From: Mytilus galloprovincialis
Taxonomy: Eukaryota > Mollusca > Bivalvia > Mytilida > Mytilidae
DNA length: 64,000 bases
Direction: 5' to 3'
NCBI RefSeq assembly: GCF_965363235.1
Contig: NC_134845.1
Span: 81,979,913 to 82,043,912, forward strand
The notes beneath the pieces were generated by a model. That model ran no database searches, was not told the origin of the DNA, and saw only the letters and a program-made list of their open reading frames with translations. Both the position numbers and the translations under genes were made by a program. Position 1 is the first letter of the stretch; the number at the start of each line of letters is the position of its first letter. Below are positions 37,501-48,240 of this stretch, one piece after another.

Positions 37501-40500
37501 TTTTATTGGTCGAGACTATACCACGTGTCATTGAACAAATCTTCATATTCCCCGTCTGAAAATCATATTGCCCTCTGAGTTCATATTCCCCTCTAACATG
37601 TTTGGACTACATTATGCGACGTTACGCGCTGTTAATGTACATGAGGATTTAAAATTTTGTTTTTCAAATAGCGATCGCAAAAATCATTATCATGTTTAAC
37701 AATAATCAAATTTAGACGTTAAAACAAAAAGACTCCTAATTAACTTTTGATCCGTACTGTTTATAAATGTGTAAGTTGTGTTTAGTTTTTAAAAAAAGCG
37801 AATTAAGAAAAAACAATGTGTGCAAGCAAATATTTCATGTTAAGCATATTGATAGTGGAATAAAACATTCATTTCCCTTCGCTTCGAGAGACATGAAGAT
37901 TTATTCACCCTCGACAATCATATTTCCCTCGGGATAAGCCCTCGTGAAATATGAATATTCTTGGGTGAACAAATCTTCATATCTCCCTTATTCACGGAAA
38001 ATAAATGTTTAATATGTCATCATTTGCTTTGCTCAATCGAAATGTTATAACCTTTTTTTTTTCTTAGCTCGAAAAGTGGAAACTGCCCCCTTGATATAGA
38101 ACGGTACATGCATTTTTGAGTTGTGTTCATTAAGAACTTACCATAATATCAATATACATTGCTTAAATGTTGTAAAAGTGTATTGGTTACTATCTGTTCC
38201 AGAGAAACGTCTTAGTAAAAAGTGATATATTTGGTTTATTGTATTTGCTTCTAGGAGATACTGGGAAAATGTCATTGTACACGTTTTACACTTTAATTAT
38301 GTCATCCATACTATAATCTTTATATCTTATGTAATATACATGTACATATATGTCATAACGTGTTTTTTTTTATACATTTTATACTTTATTTAAGTATTCT
38401 TTTACACTTTATGCTATATATTTATTTGTTGATACTTTTATATACTTCAGTACATTTTATACTTTATTCAAGTATTCCATTAAATTTTATACTTTAAAAG
38501 CATTTTTTTTAATTACTTTTGTATTGCATTCATATGTTTATACCAACCCCTGATTCCTTAAAATTAATAAAATTACATTTTCCGAACACAAGTCCAAACA
38601 GATAATGTTTAAATTGCTGCTGTTCGTCTTTGGGTCTTGGTCAGACCCTTAATTTGGAGCAAACGTTTGCTCTTCACAGTAGATGAAGAATGGACCCGTG
38701 TTTCTGTAATTCCCCCCGTGCGTAAATAAAGCTGGTATACCTTGAGGTGAAATACTATCAGGAATTTATTTCGTATAACTATTCTTCATATACGTATGAC
38801 ATTGATTTATTTAAGTTTTTTTTTATATATTTCGTTTCTAGAGGAAGCGTGACTACAACAACTACACTCAATCCTATTGGAGGTGTAACATTCACTACGA
38901 AAAGATATTCAACCGATAGACCATATCCAACACACAAACCAAATGACAACACAGACAACTATTCATCGAGTAGCAGGAAGGCATCCGTGTGAGTATTGTT
39001 TTAAATAAACATGTTTCATGAACAACAAAGTTTATCGACAGGTTGTAGGTATCCCCATGGGCACTAATTGTGCCCCTTTAATAGCAGACTTGTTTTTTGT
39101 ACTGTTACGAATCACAGTTTATGATTAAACTCAGTACAGACCCGTCGAAATTGCATTTAATTGATAAATTCAACAACACTTACCGTTATCTTGATGATTT
39201 TTTTCATTAAATAATCAAGAATTTTCTCAATATACTGCTGAAATTTACCCCAAGGAACTTACTTTAAATAAATCAAATTTATTCGGTAATAACTGTCCTT
39301 TCCTGGATTTAGATATTTCGGTTTTAAACGGGAAACTCCACACAAAAATTTACGACAAACGGGACGATTTTTCGTTCCCTATTTTTAATTTTCCATTTTT
39401 AGATGTTGATGTTCCTTTGGCACCATCTTACGGTGTTTATATTTCACAGCTCGTTCGCTATGCCCGTGTCTGTTGCGACGTTTTTGATTTTAACGAACGT
39501 AATCTATGTATTACTGGTAAATTATTAAACCAGGGATATCGTTACCATAAATTACTTAAAACCTTTACTAAATTTTTCCAGAGATATAAAGATTTGGTTT
39601 TGAAGTTTGGTTGTACTTGTAGAAAACTTATTTCAAACGGGATAGCACATCCTCATTTTCACGGAAATGTTGTTAACCGTGCCCGAAAATTTCGAAATGA
39701 TTAATGTAAACTTATCGCTCCTTTAAATAAACTTATTCTAAAAGGTTACCAATTCAACATTGTAATAAAATCATTGAACATTGTTTTTATTGGTATAAAT
39801 ATAGATTTTGTTATCAGTAAATTAAAAGCAAACTAAATATTACTAGCATGTTATATACATACACACATTTCATGGATCTACAATCTGTCGATACCTGTAA
39901 CTTGGCATTGCACAAGGTTATGTTTTTCTCTGTTTATGACGTCTTTACACTAAATCCATTTGATGTTGGACGTGTACGGATTGATAGTTTAGTCTTAGAT
40001 GCATGATTTGTTTCATTAGTTGTTAGTGGCTTTGAACTAGCGGTCAGATAACTGCGAGTACTCTCAGATCTGTTCCTAGTGTCTTTTTTGTCGGGATGTA
40101 CAAGTACCCGGCCACGTCCACTTGTATTTTTGTCCATCTGATGAGTTAAGCCTTTTCCAACTGAGTTTTATAGTTCGTTCTTATGTTGTACTGTTATACC
40201 TCTGTCCCAGGTTAGGGGAGGGTTGGGATCCCGCTAACATGTTTGACACCGCCACATTATTTAAGTATGTGCCTTTCCCAAGTCAGGAGCCTGTAATTCA
40301 GTGGTTGTCGTTTGTTCATGTGTTACATTTTTGTTTTTCGTTCATTTTTTTTTATATAAATAAGGCCGTTAGTTTTCTCGTTTGAATTGTTTTACATTGT
40401 CTTATCGGGGCCTTTTATAGCTGACTATGCGGTATGGGCTTTGCTCGTTGTTGAAGGCCGTACGGTGACCTATAGTTGTTAATGTCTGTGTCATTTTGGT

Positions 40501-43274
40501 CTCTTGTGGACAGTTTTCTCATTGGCATTCATACCACATCTTCTTTTTTATATGTATAGACTGATGAAAACGAACTTGTTAAAATCTGAGCAGATACAAT
40601 TAGACCGGTTATATTGTCAGTCCTTATATAAGGCCGTTAGTTTTCTCGTTTGAATTGTTTTACATTGTCTTATCGGGGCCTATTATAGCTGACTATGCGG
40701 TATGGGCTTGCTCATTGTTGAAGGCCGTACGGTGACCTATAGTTGTTAATGTCTGTGTCATTTTGGTCTTTTGTGGATAGTTGTCTCATTGGCAATCATA
40801 CCACATCTTCTTTTTTATATTAGAGGGTTTTTTCCACAATTGTCAATTGAAAAGGTCAGATTTTGTGAGACATGTTTCTCGTAGAACTTCAAAAAGTATC
40901 TAGTAGGAACAATAAAAGTTCTTAAGATTTGAATATTATATAAAACAAAGTTTAAATGATTTAATGTTTACGCCGATTACAAACTCACAACGAAGCTTCT
41001 TTTTGTATTAATAGATACAACACCAAGGTATATATATTTAGATTACAATGAAAATGTTTTATTTTTCCATTTCAATTACAGAAGCATTGCGGTTGGGGCT
41101 TCAGTTGCTTTTGGAGCAGTAGTCATCATTGTTTTGTGTGTTATTTTTGTGGTTTTGAAACAAAGACGAAAAAGTGATCAACTTAGAAGGAATATGCCAA
41201 TCACTGCCCCCAACGTGCTGATAGCTGGAAATAATGGACAGGCACGGGGAAATCCAATATATTATGTAGGGGGTATGTGGTATTACAAACGTATAAATAC
41301 ATTTGAAGAAATATAATAAACAAAGTAATTGAGAGTTTAAAGAAACAAAAGGGTTATTCAACCGCACATACCTTTTTTACCTGCTATATTTATTTTGCTC
41401 ACACATTGTTCATGTTGTTGTTATCAATAAATGACATTTAATGTCACTTTCATATATCCATTAATAAAACAAGGTTTTATCGACCATTTCTACATACTAG
41501 GTAAATGACTATACCAAGTCCGGAATATGACAGTTATTTTCCATTTGTTTCATCTGTTGGAACTTTTGGTTCTTCCATTTTATAAGGGTCTTTCCGTGTT
41601 AAAGTTTCATTGAAATGCAGTATTTTTGTAATTTTACTTTTAATGAAGAAAAAAACAGAAAAATGATCGAGAGACAAATAGGAGTATACAATGAACACAA
41701 AACATAGAATCGAAATTTTAATACAAGAACCCTACGAAAAACCTTGGTTGATCTCAAGTTTTTAGTTTTTATAAAAGCTAAATGAATACAATTTGTATAC
41801 ATCTGTGATAAAAAGATTATGCATACATGGATATTTTTTAGTTTACAATGCTCATTCTATTCTTAATATTTTCGAACCTTATCAATTTAACCAAACTGAA
41901 ATAGAGAAAAAAATTTAAACCAGGAAATGTGTTATATAGACAACTTTGTGCTCAAATTGGTACTAGGGACGTCTGTATCTTACACTGAAGTGTTAGTTTT
42001 AACTCTATATTGCAGCTTCTACTGCCATTTTTAGATTATTGATACCTACAAGTGTAACTAATGTATAAAAACATGCTCAATTGAATAACGAAAGTAAATA
42101 GTGTATATAACTGTGTTATCATACCATGCAAATGATCGGCCATGTATTCTCAATTTACTATTTCCCGCAAATTCTGGATTCCAATATTCAAACAGGAATG
42201 ACCAAACTCATAAGTATTTGAAAACATCGACTCATTGTCAAAGACAGATAAAAATAAATTCCGATCAGCGAATCAGCGTAATTCATCTCAATCAAAATAG
42301 ATCATAAATAACCTCATTTATGTTTTGGTTTACATCGAATGTGTATCATTTTTTAGATTAAACATTAAGTTCAAGTATTTATTTGTTTTATTAACAGACA
42401 GAGGAACAACCATAGCGCCTAACCAACCATATGGTTATACAAATACCAGTTTCGCTTACAATCAAAATGTGACCAATGGGAATCCGCAATATGCTTCACC
42501 GCCACCTTACTCAACGTGTGTTGTTTCTGGCCTATCAGGAAGAGGTTTGTCAGCACCAACTGACTCTGCAGTACATTATCAAGAAATTCAACATGTTGAT
42601 GAAAACGCTGAGGTAAATAGATATATGTAAGCCAAAGCTCCGTGTGGAAGATTGTACTTTGTCCTATAATAGTTTACCTCTATAAATTGTGCCTTGGATG
42701 GAGAAGTTGTCTTATTAGCACTCATATCACATCTTCTTATGTCTATATAGTTAAAACGATGTATAATAAGTGATTTATTTAAGGAGAGATGTGGGCAAAA
42801 AACGAAAGATTATTTACATTATGATAAAGGATTAACAGCACTATAAATGAATAATTGCTTAGTTTGAAGAGTGGCCGTCGAAAAAAGTCAGTATGTAAGA
42901 TGACATTCAACAAACCTAGGAGACAATTTTCTTTTCCAATAAAATGTGGTTAGTCTTCAAGCACATGGGCGGTATGTCCTCTTTTAATTATATTTTCCAC
43001 CAAACACACATAAGGAATCGAAATTGCAAAACATACTCTCATAAAAAAACAACTTTTAAACATTATATTGCTTGTTTTAAATTTGAATGATCTCTACTTT
43101 ACAATGTTTCAATCTTAATTTATATGTTGTTTTTTTATATCTTATTCTAATAAATCTATTAAAGAAAAAAGACGACCAGCATGATTGAAATGACTCTTTA
43201 GGAGCAATTTGACGAATGGATGCAAATTAATTATGATTTATCTGTTTCAGTATTCACAAGCGTCACATTTGTGA
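34589..43274 (+). CDS. Gene 1: Cys-rich single-pass membrane protein with PPPY tail (Shisa/CYYR1-like layout)
   Basis: Exons 34589-34646, 36397-36556, 38068-38103, 38842-38988, 41082-41272, 42398-42612 and 43251-43274 join in frame, with phases 1-2-2-2-1-0, to 276 aa. The start at 34589 matches the ATG of genes 3 and 4; an ATG 18 bp upstream is possible. Signal peptide ~1-19. Ectodomain Cys at 23, 34, 39, 47, 50, 51, 59, 68 and 79, with a CC pair. Thr/Ser/Pro stalk ~86-134. TM ~135-159, then KQRRK. The tail has PPPY at 232-235, a PPxY ligand for Nedd4-type WW domains. Exon 6 can end at the donor GAG|GTAAAT and splice to exon 7 (ending YSQASHL); if unspliced it reads five codons on, to a stop at 42630. 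The Shisa/CYYR1 comparison is by architecture only. Exon 3 (36 bp) is the least certain. Confidence 0.78.
34946..35635. mobile_element. 690-bp TIR element in gene 1 intron 1
   Basis: Ends AAGGGGCACTAGCT and AGCTAGTGCCCCTT are inverted repeats flanked by TA (34944-34945 and 35636-35637). The paralogous intron of gene 2 (around 44120) lacks it: ATAAAAGATCATAAAACACAATG reads through the empty site. This supports a real insertion after the duplication. No ORF of note. Confidence 0.85.
35757..36190 (+). repeat. Interspersed repeat R4 with direct-repeat ends
   Basis: A ~60-bp block (GTAGACGAAACGCGCGTCTG, then ACTAAATTATAATCCTGGTA) occurs at both ends, about 355 bp apart. The centre has TTTACACCACTCGGTCGATG and ATTTTCTTATCCCAGGC. 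Related copies lie at 28755, 51567 and 62700, and end-only fragments at 44545 and 47254. This suggests a tandemly organised element that inserts with variable copy number. Confidence 0.75.
36557..38067. other. Gene 1 intron 2, with repeat fragments
   Basis: It holds an R3 fragment at 37338-37412 (CATGGCTAAAAATGAAAAAG). An inverted repeat at about 37890-37985 pairs GAAGATTTATTCACCC with GGGTGAACAAATCTTC and is MITE-like. No further exon was recognised. Confidence 0.5.
39025..39704 (+). pseudogene. Truncated reverse transcriptase in gene 1 intron 4
   Basis: Translation gives QVVGIPMGTNCAPLIADLF near 39040-39095, then after a frameshift TYRYLDD (the F/Y-x-DD catalytic box, 39178-39198). After another shift an open stretch runs to the stop at 39704, with FPFLDVDVPLAPSYGVYISQ, LVRYARVCCDVFDFNERN and LLNQGYRYHKLLKTFTKFF. 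I recognise this C-terminal pattern from a common animal retroelement RT, probably Penelope-like, though the clade is uncertain. The 5' half and any endonuclease are missing, so this is a dead 5'-truncated copy. Confidence 0.75.
39705..40555 (+). mobile_element. 3' region of the retroelement, including the R1 tail
   Basis: Sequence continues from the RT stop through a GC-richer stretch (GGTTAGGGGAGGGTTGGGAT at 40212) to TAAGGCCGTTAGTTTTCTCG, the GACCTATAGTTGTTAATGTC core and the CATACCACATCTTCTTTTTT end. This final ~290 bp is the R1 repeat found alone at 18131 (minus), 40609 (plus), 60702 (minus) and, diverged, 61725 (minus). Being continuous with the RT suggests R1 is the tail of this element, but nesting of two elements cannot be excluded. 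Confidence 0.6.
40609..40820 (+). repeat. R1 tail, second copy
   Basis: Near-identical repeat of 40362-40555, starting ATAAGGCCGTTAGTTTTCTC and ending CATACCACATCTTCTTTTTT. It is only ~50 bp downstream of the first and in the same orientation. Confidence 0.8.
42640..42750 (+). repeat. R2-like piece in gene 1 intron 6
   Basis: TATAAATTGTGCCTTGGATG, then CACTCATATCACATCTTCTTATGTCTATATAG. The same piece lies after exon 6 of gene 2 (45840-45940), so it predates their duplication. Confidence 0.6.
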
Positions 43275-43512
43275 GTTCCATAACGAAGCACTGAGAGTGG
43301 GTTGTCAATACTACATATAGTATTTATTGAAAGACATGACGTGAATTACTCATATGATATCCTGTTCTGAATTGATGTGGTTCTACATGGCAGAACACTG
43401 AATTTGACACAGAACTGAAAATCACAACGACTTTTTATATGAGTTCTATCATATTCATAACAGTTAAAGTTATTGCATCGTCGCACTCATCATATACAAA
43501 CATTTGGGAATA

Positions 43513-43518
43513 ATTAAA
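43513..43518 (+). terminator. Candidate poly(A) signal ATTAAA, gene 1
   Basis: It lies at the end of a ~270-bp block downstream of exon 7 that is conserved in genes 1, 2 and 3. The equivalent place in genes 2 and 3 carries AATAAA. Confidence 0.5.
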
Positions 43519-43748
43519 ACTATACAAGAAATTATCCTTGCTAAAAGGAACAGCGTAGCTGGTTAAGAACTGTTTATTGTATTGCGAAATTTGCGCAGTA
43601 AAAATACAAACACACGTTTTACCCTCGTTTATGTTATATAAAAAAAAGATATAGACCTTTAAAAATATATAGGGTTATTCGCAACTAAATTCTATGATTC
43701 AGAGCATACATGTTAAATCATTCTTGCACAATGTTTGAAGTTTTGAAA

Positions 43749-45818
43749 ATGAAACACATCTACTTCGATATTGTAATTTTAATAGTATTGTTTAACAATA
43801 GTCAAGGTGAGTGGGGTTTTTATATCACTTTTTTTCAGATTTTTATATTTGATAAGATTATTTAAAGAAAGAAAGAAAGACATAAAGAAAAAAAGAAAGA
43901 AGTGAACATTTCAGTGTTTACAAAAATCAGAAATTTCATCTTTTGCCACTTTGTTTCAAACATTAAAATGAAAACACCGAATCGATCTAACTCCACATCG
44001 ACATTATTTTGATTATGTCAAAATAAAATGATAGCAGGTTAAGATTTTTGTTTTAAATGTATCCTATAGATAGTTTGATATCTCTGTACGATGTTTATAC
44101 TGCGCATACATAAAAGATCATAAAACACAATGTATATTTAATAAATATCATTGAATTGCTGTAAATTATACAATGTTAAATAATCGAAAAGTAGAAGAGA
44201 TCAATATTCGTCTTTTTCATGACTTTTTTACTTGCTATATTTATTTTGTTCACACATTTTTCATGTTGCTGTTACAAATAAAAGGTATTCAATGTCATTG
44301 TCATAAAAAGGGAAATAAAACCAGGTTTTGTCGACCATTTCTACATAGGGAAATGAGTATACCAAGTCAGGAATATGACAGTTGTTCTCCATTTGTTTCA
44401 TCTTTTCGAAATTTTTGTTCTGCCATTTCATAAGGGCCTTATCGTGTTAAAGTTTCATTGAATACGGTATTTTTGTTATTTCTTTTTATGAAGAAAAAAC
44501 AAGAACAAAATCGAGAGATAAATAGCAGTATATCATGTATACAATAGTTACCAAAGGTACCAGGATTATAATTTACTACGCCGGACGCGCGTTTCGTCTA
44601 CATAGAATAGAAATTTAAATACAAGAACCCTACGAAAAACCTTGGTTCATCTCAAGTAAAAAAAAAATTATTCATAAATGCTTGCTGTTAACAATTTGCT
44701 TCATTAATCCAGCATTCTAGTGAAAGGTCTCCTTATTTTTACAAGAAATCCAGGGTTTCTCTCTTTTTAACAATAATACATTACAATTTATCTAAACTAT
44801 GTTATGCATATTTTATTTTCTATAGTAAATAAATAAGTTATTTTTTATTTAAGTTAATAAATAAATACAATTTGCATTCATATGTGATAACAACAAAGCT
44901 CATTATGCATGCATCGAAACATTTAAATTGTCAATGCTTTTTATATTCTGGATATTTTCGAATCTTATCAATTTGACCAAACTCAAATACAGAAAAAACG
45001 TCAATTTTATTTAGATCAGGAGAAACGTATAGAGACAACTTTGTGTTCACATTGATGCTAGGTGCGCCTGTATCTTACACTGGTCTGTGAATTTTAACTC
45101 CGTATTGCAACTTTTACTGCCATAATTATATTGAGTGCACTCACTTTCAGATTTGGATACCTTCATTTTTCTTTAAAGATATACAAACATAGACGTGCAA
45201 TCGGTACCTTTAAGTGTAACAAAAACAAAACAAATAAGATTATATGTTCAATAAACCAATAACTAAAACTTGATCACAAAAATAAAGAAAATAAATTATA
45301 CAATGCAATTGATCGGCCATGTATTCTCAACCTTACTATTTCCTGCAATATCTGAAATCCAATATTGAAAAGGGAATGACCAGACTCATGAATACTTGAA
45401 AACATGGACTGTTACTACTCATTGTCAAAGACAGATAAGAATAAATTCTGAATAGCGAATCAGAGTAGCTTATCTCAATCATACTAGATAATTAATTACT
45501 TCATTTAAATTCTGATTTACATCGACTGTGTATCATGATGGAGGTTAAACATTAAGTTCAAGTAGCTATTTGTTTTTATTAACAGACAGAGGAACAACCA
45601 TAGCGCCTAACCCAACATATGGTTATACAAATACCAGTTTCGCTTACAACCAAATTGTTACCAATGGGAATCCGCAATATGCTTCACCGCCACCTTACTC
45701 AACGTGTGTTGTCTCTGACCAATCAGGAAGAGCTTTGTCAGCACCAACTGACTCTGCAGTACATTATCAAGAAATTCAACATGTCGATGAAAACATTGAG
45801 ATAGATAGATATATGTGA
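43749..45818 (+). CDS. Gene 2: exon-deleted paralogue, signal peptide joined to PPPY tail
   Basis: Only two exons of the family are present: exon 1 (43749-43806, donor CAAG|GTGAGT) and exon 6 (45586-45818, acceptor TTAACAG). Both junctions are phase 1, so direct splicing keeps frame and gives a 96-aa product: a hydrophobic leader, then DRGTTIAPNPTYGY, SPPPYSTC and SAPTDSAVHY. The Cys-rich, stalk and TM exons are absent, because the copy lacks the part matching gene 1 from about 35735 to 41365. The exon 6 donor seen in genes 1 and 3 (GAG|GT) is mutated to GAG|AT at 45801, so the frame reads on to TGA at 45818. A candidate exon 7 and AATAAA survive at 46519 and 46779. It may be a pseudogene or a new small secreted peptide gene. 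Confidence 0.6.
44545..44606 (-). repeat. R4 end fragment
   Basis: TTACCAAAGGTACCAGGATT, then GACGCGCGTTTCGTCTACAT: the terminal block of R4, inserted in gene 2's intron. Confidence 0.75.
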
Positions 45819-46518
45819 ACTAATGCTCCGTGTTGACAATTTACTTTGTCCTATAATGGTTTACTTCTATAAATTGTGACTTGAATGGAGAAGTTGTCTT
45901 ATGAGCACTCATATCATATATTCTTATGTCTATATAATTATAACGATGTATAATAATTAGTTTATTTAAGGAGAGATGTGGGAAAACACGAAAGATTATT
46001 TACATTATGATTAAGGATAAACAGCACTATAAATGAATAATTGCTTAGCTTGAAGAGTGGCTGTCGAAAAATATCAGTATGTAAGGTGACATTAAACAAT
46101 ATTCTTTTCCATTTAAATACGGGTAGTCTTCAAGCTCACGGGATGTTGGTCCTATTTTAATTATATTTTCAACCAAACACACATAAGGAATCGAAATTGC
46201 AAAACATACTCTCATGAATATAAAACTTTTAAACATTATATTGCTGGTTTCAAATTTGACTGATCTCTACTTAACTATGTTTCAATTTTTATTTATATGT
46301 TGTTTTTTTATATATCTTATTCTAATAAAACGTTTAAACATTTATTGCTTGTTTCAAATTTGAATTATATTTGCTTTATTATGTTTCAATTTATATTTCT
46401 CTGTTTTTTATATCTTATTCTAATAAATCTATTAAAGATCAAATATAACCAGAATGATTGACTCTTTAGGAGCAATTTGACGCATGGATGCAAATTAATT
46501 ATGATTTATCTGTTTCAG

Positions 46519-46784
46519 TATTCACAAGCGTCACATTTGTGAGTTCCATAACGAAGCACTGAGAGGGGGTTGTCAATGCTACATATAGTATTTATTGAAA
46601 GACATGACGTGAATTACTCATAGGATATCCTGTTCTGAATTGATGTGGTTCTACATGGCAGAACATGGCATTTGACACAGAACTGGAAATCACAACGACT
46701 TGTGATATAATCCAATCATATTAATAACAATCAAAATTATTGCATCGTCGTACTCATCATATACAAACATTTGGGAATAATAAA
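46519..46784 (+). other. Gene 2 relic exon 7 and 3' UTR, with AATAAA
   Basis: Closely matches 43251-43518 (CTGTTTCAG acceptor, then TATTCACAAGCGTCACATTT) and ends in AATAAA at 46779-46784. Because the exon 6 donor is lost in gene 2, this exon may be unused. Confidence 0.6.
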
Positions 46785-47253
46785 ATCTCTTTACGATACT
46801 CATATCGGATTTTTTTATTGTTGAAGGTCGTATGGTGACCTATTGTTGTTAATTTCTGTGTCAGTTTTGTAAATCAGATGTTGATACTAAACAAATCCAA
46901 GTATTGTCGTTTGCTAACATTTGAAAAAAAAACTGCATGGGATTCTTTGAAGTAAAATTAATATATATAAAAAGTTTAAAGCAAAGTTTTGGTTTTGTGC
47001 ATTTCAAATGCGTTGGCGGCCATTTTTAAAATATCCACCATTTTGAAAGTTATTGTCTAGTTTGAAATATTTACAGAACTTATCTGAAATGATTCCTTGT
47101 GTTGTATTTACTTTAAAAAGAATAAGTTTCAAATCCATTTGCTTTTTTTTTACAAATTTGTAAAATTTATAGCCATACCTGTTTTCTATATTCAAGGCAC
47201 TTGGTATATCTATACAATCACAAATCATCGGACCATTAACCGTTGGTATATAT

Positions 47254-47340
47254 AGTTATCAAACGTACCAGGATTATAATTTAGTACGCCAGACGCGCGT
47301 TTCGTCTACATAAGACTCATCAGTGACGCTCATATCAAAA
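47254..47340 (-). repeat. R4 end fragment
   Basis: TAGTTATCAAACGTACCAGG, GCCAGACGCGCGTTTCGTCT, then ACTCATCAGTGACGCTCATA. Confidence 0.75.
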
Positions 47341-47419
47341 TAGTATTTATGATGGTTTCTTTTGGAAGAACAACAGGAGGGACGATGGTATAAGCTTTTG
47401 GTAAAGGTTTCAGATTTTC

Positions 47420-48240
47420 ACTATTTAGTGATGTAGTAGCAATTGATAGTGTTTATTGTCTCGATATCCTCATTTCCTTGAATAAGATTCTGAAAGAGTG
47501 AAATGGTAGTACCATGCAACGATCTTAGAGCAGTTGTCGAACTCGGGTTATTGTCGACAATATCCACGGCTGAAGTTGTAAACACACCACTCCCAAGTAT
47601 TGCGGCACACTTCCCATTTTCAATATTGAATGCCTCACAGATGGAGTTGCCAAGTGCACTTCTTGCTTCATACAATATCATTGTCTCATCATCGAAGTTT
47701 GTTTTAGTTGCCTGTTTAAATGCAGCACCAACATCATCGTTGAAAAGTAGAAGCATGTCTTTTCCTTGTTAATAGGCCTGCAAGTTTGTGATAGCTTCAA
47801 GAACTCGGTTTTTTCATATCTATCGAATGCACTCTTCTAGATGTGTCTATTACAAACTGTTCTAAGCGAAACTTGTACATCCTTATTAAGTCTGCTAATT
47901 TGAATACTGCAGTATATGCATGATTTTTCTAAATACACAAGAACATGCAGTACTTTATATACGGTTGTCTGAACTTTTATCATTAATATTTAGTGGTCTA
48001 GCTCTATTTTATCAATTGTTCAGGTACTAAACATTATAAATTGCTTCTTGAGAAATCATGTTCTGCGCTTAATATTTACGAAAGTACTATATCTTACAAG
48101 TTGAGTACACATTTACGTACATGGTTGTCTATTTCAAACGTAGATGATGTGTGTAGATCGCATGAAGACTCACAACAGAAGAAACAATCTTCGGTCATTA
48201 TCATTGTTGCAGAGCTAATACTTTGACGTGTTATTTTACT
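47420..48240 (-). pseudogene. Decayed N-terminal part of the same high-copy ORF family
   Basis: The minus strand reads a CFFC box, TFEIDNHVRKCVLNL, then (after a stop) ILSAEHDF near 48040-48220. After a gap comes an open stretch (47756 down to 47421) with LLLFNDDVGAAFKQATKTNF and DDETMILYEA. The order C-x-FC, then VR-x-C-x-x-L-x-D, then KLSAGD-like, then FN-DD-x-A matches the N-terminal half of the unnamed family whose C-terminal half lies at 29520-31930. Stops and frame changes show it is dead. Recognition is from memory. Confidence 0.5.

Noticed and set aside
40122-40385. 87-codon ORF downstream of the reverse transcriptase
   Set aside because: It lies wholly in the retroelement 3' region and resembles no protein.
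47503-47772. 89-codon plus-strand ORF
   Set aside because: Antisense of the decayed N-terminal family fragment, which has recognisable motifs on the minus strand.
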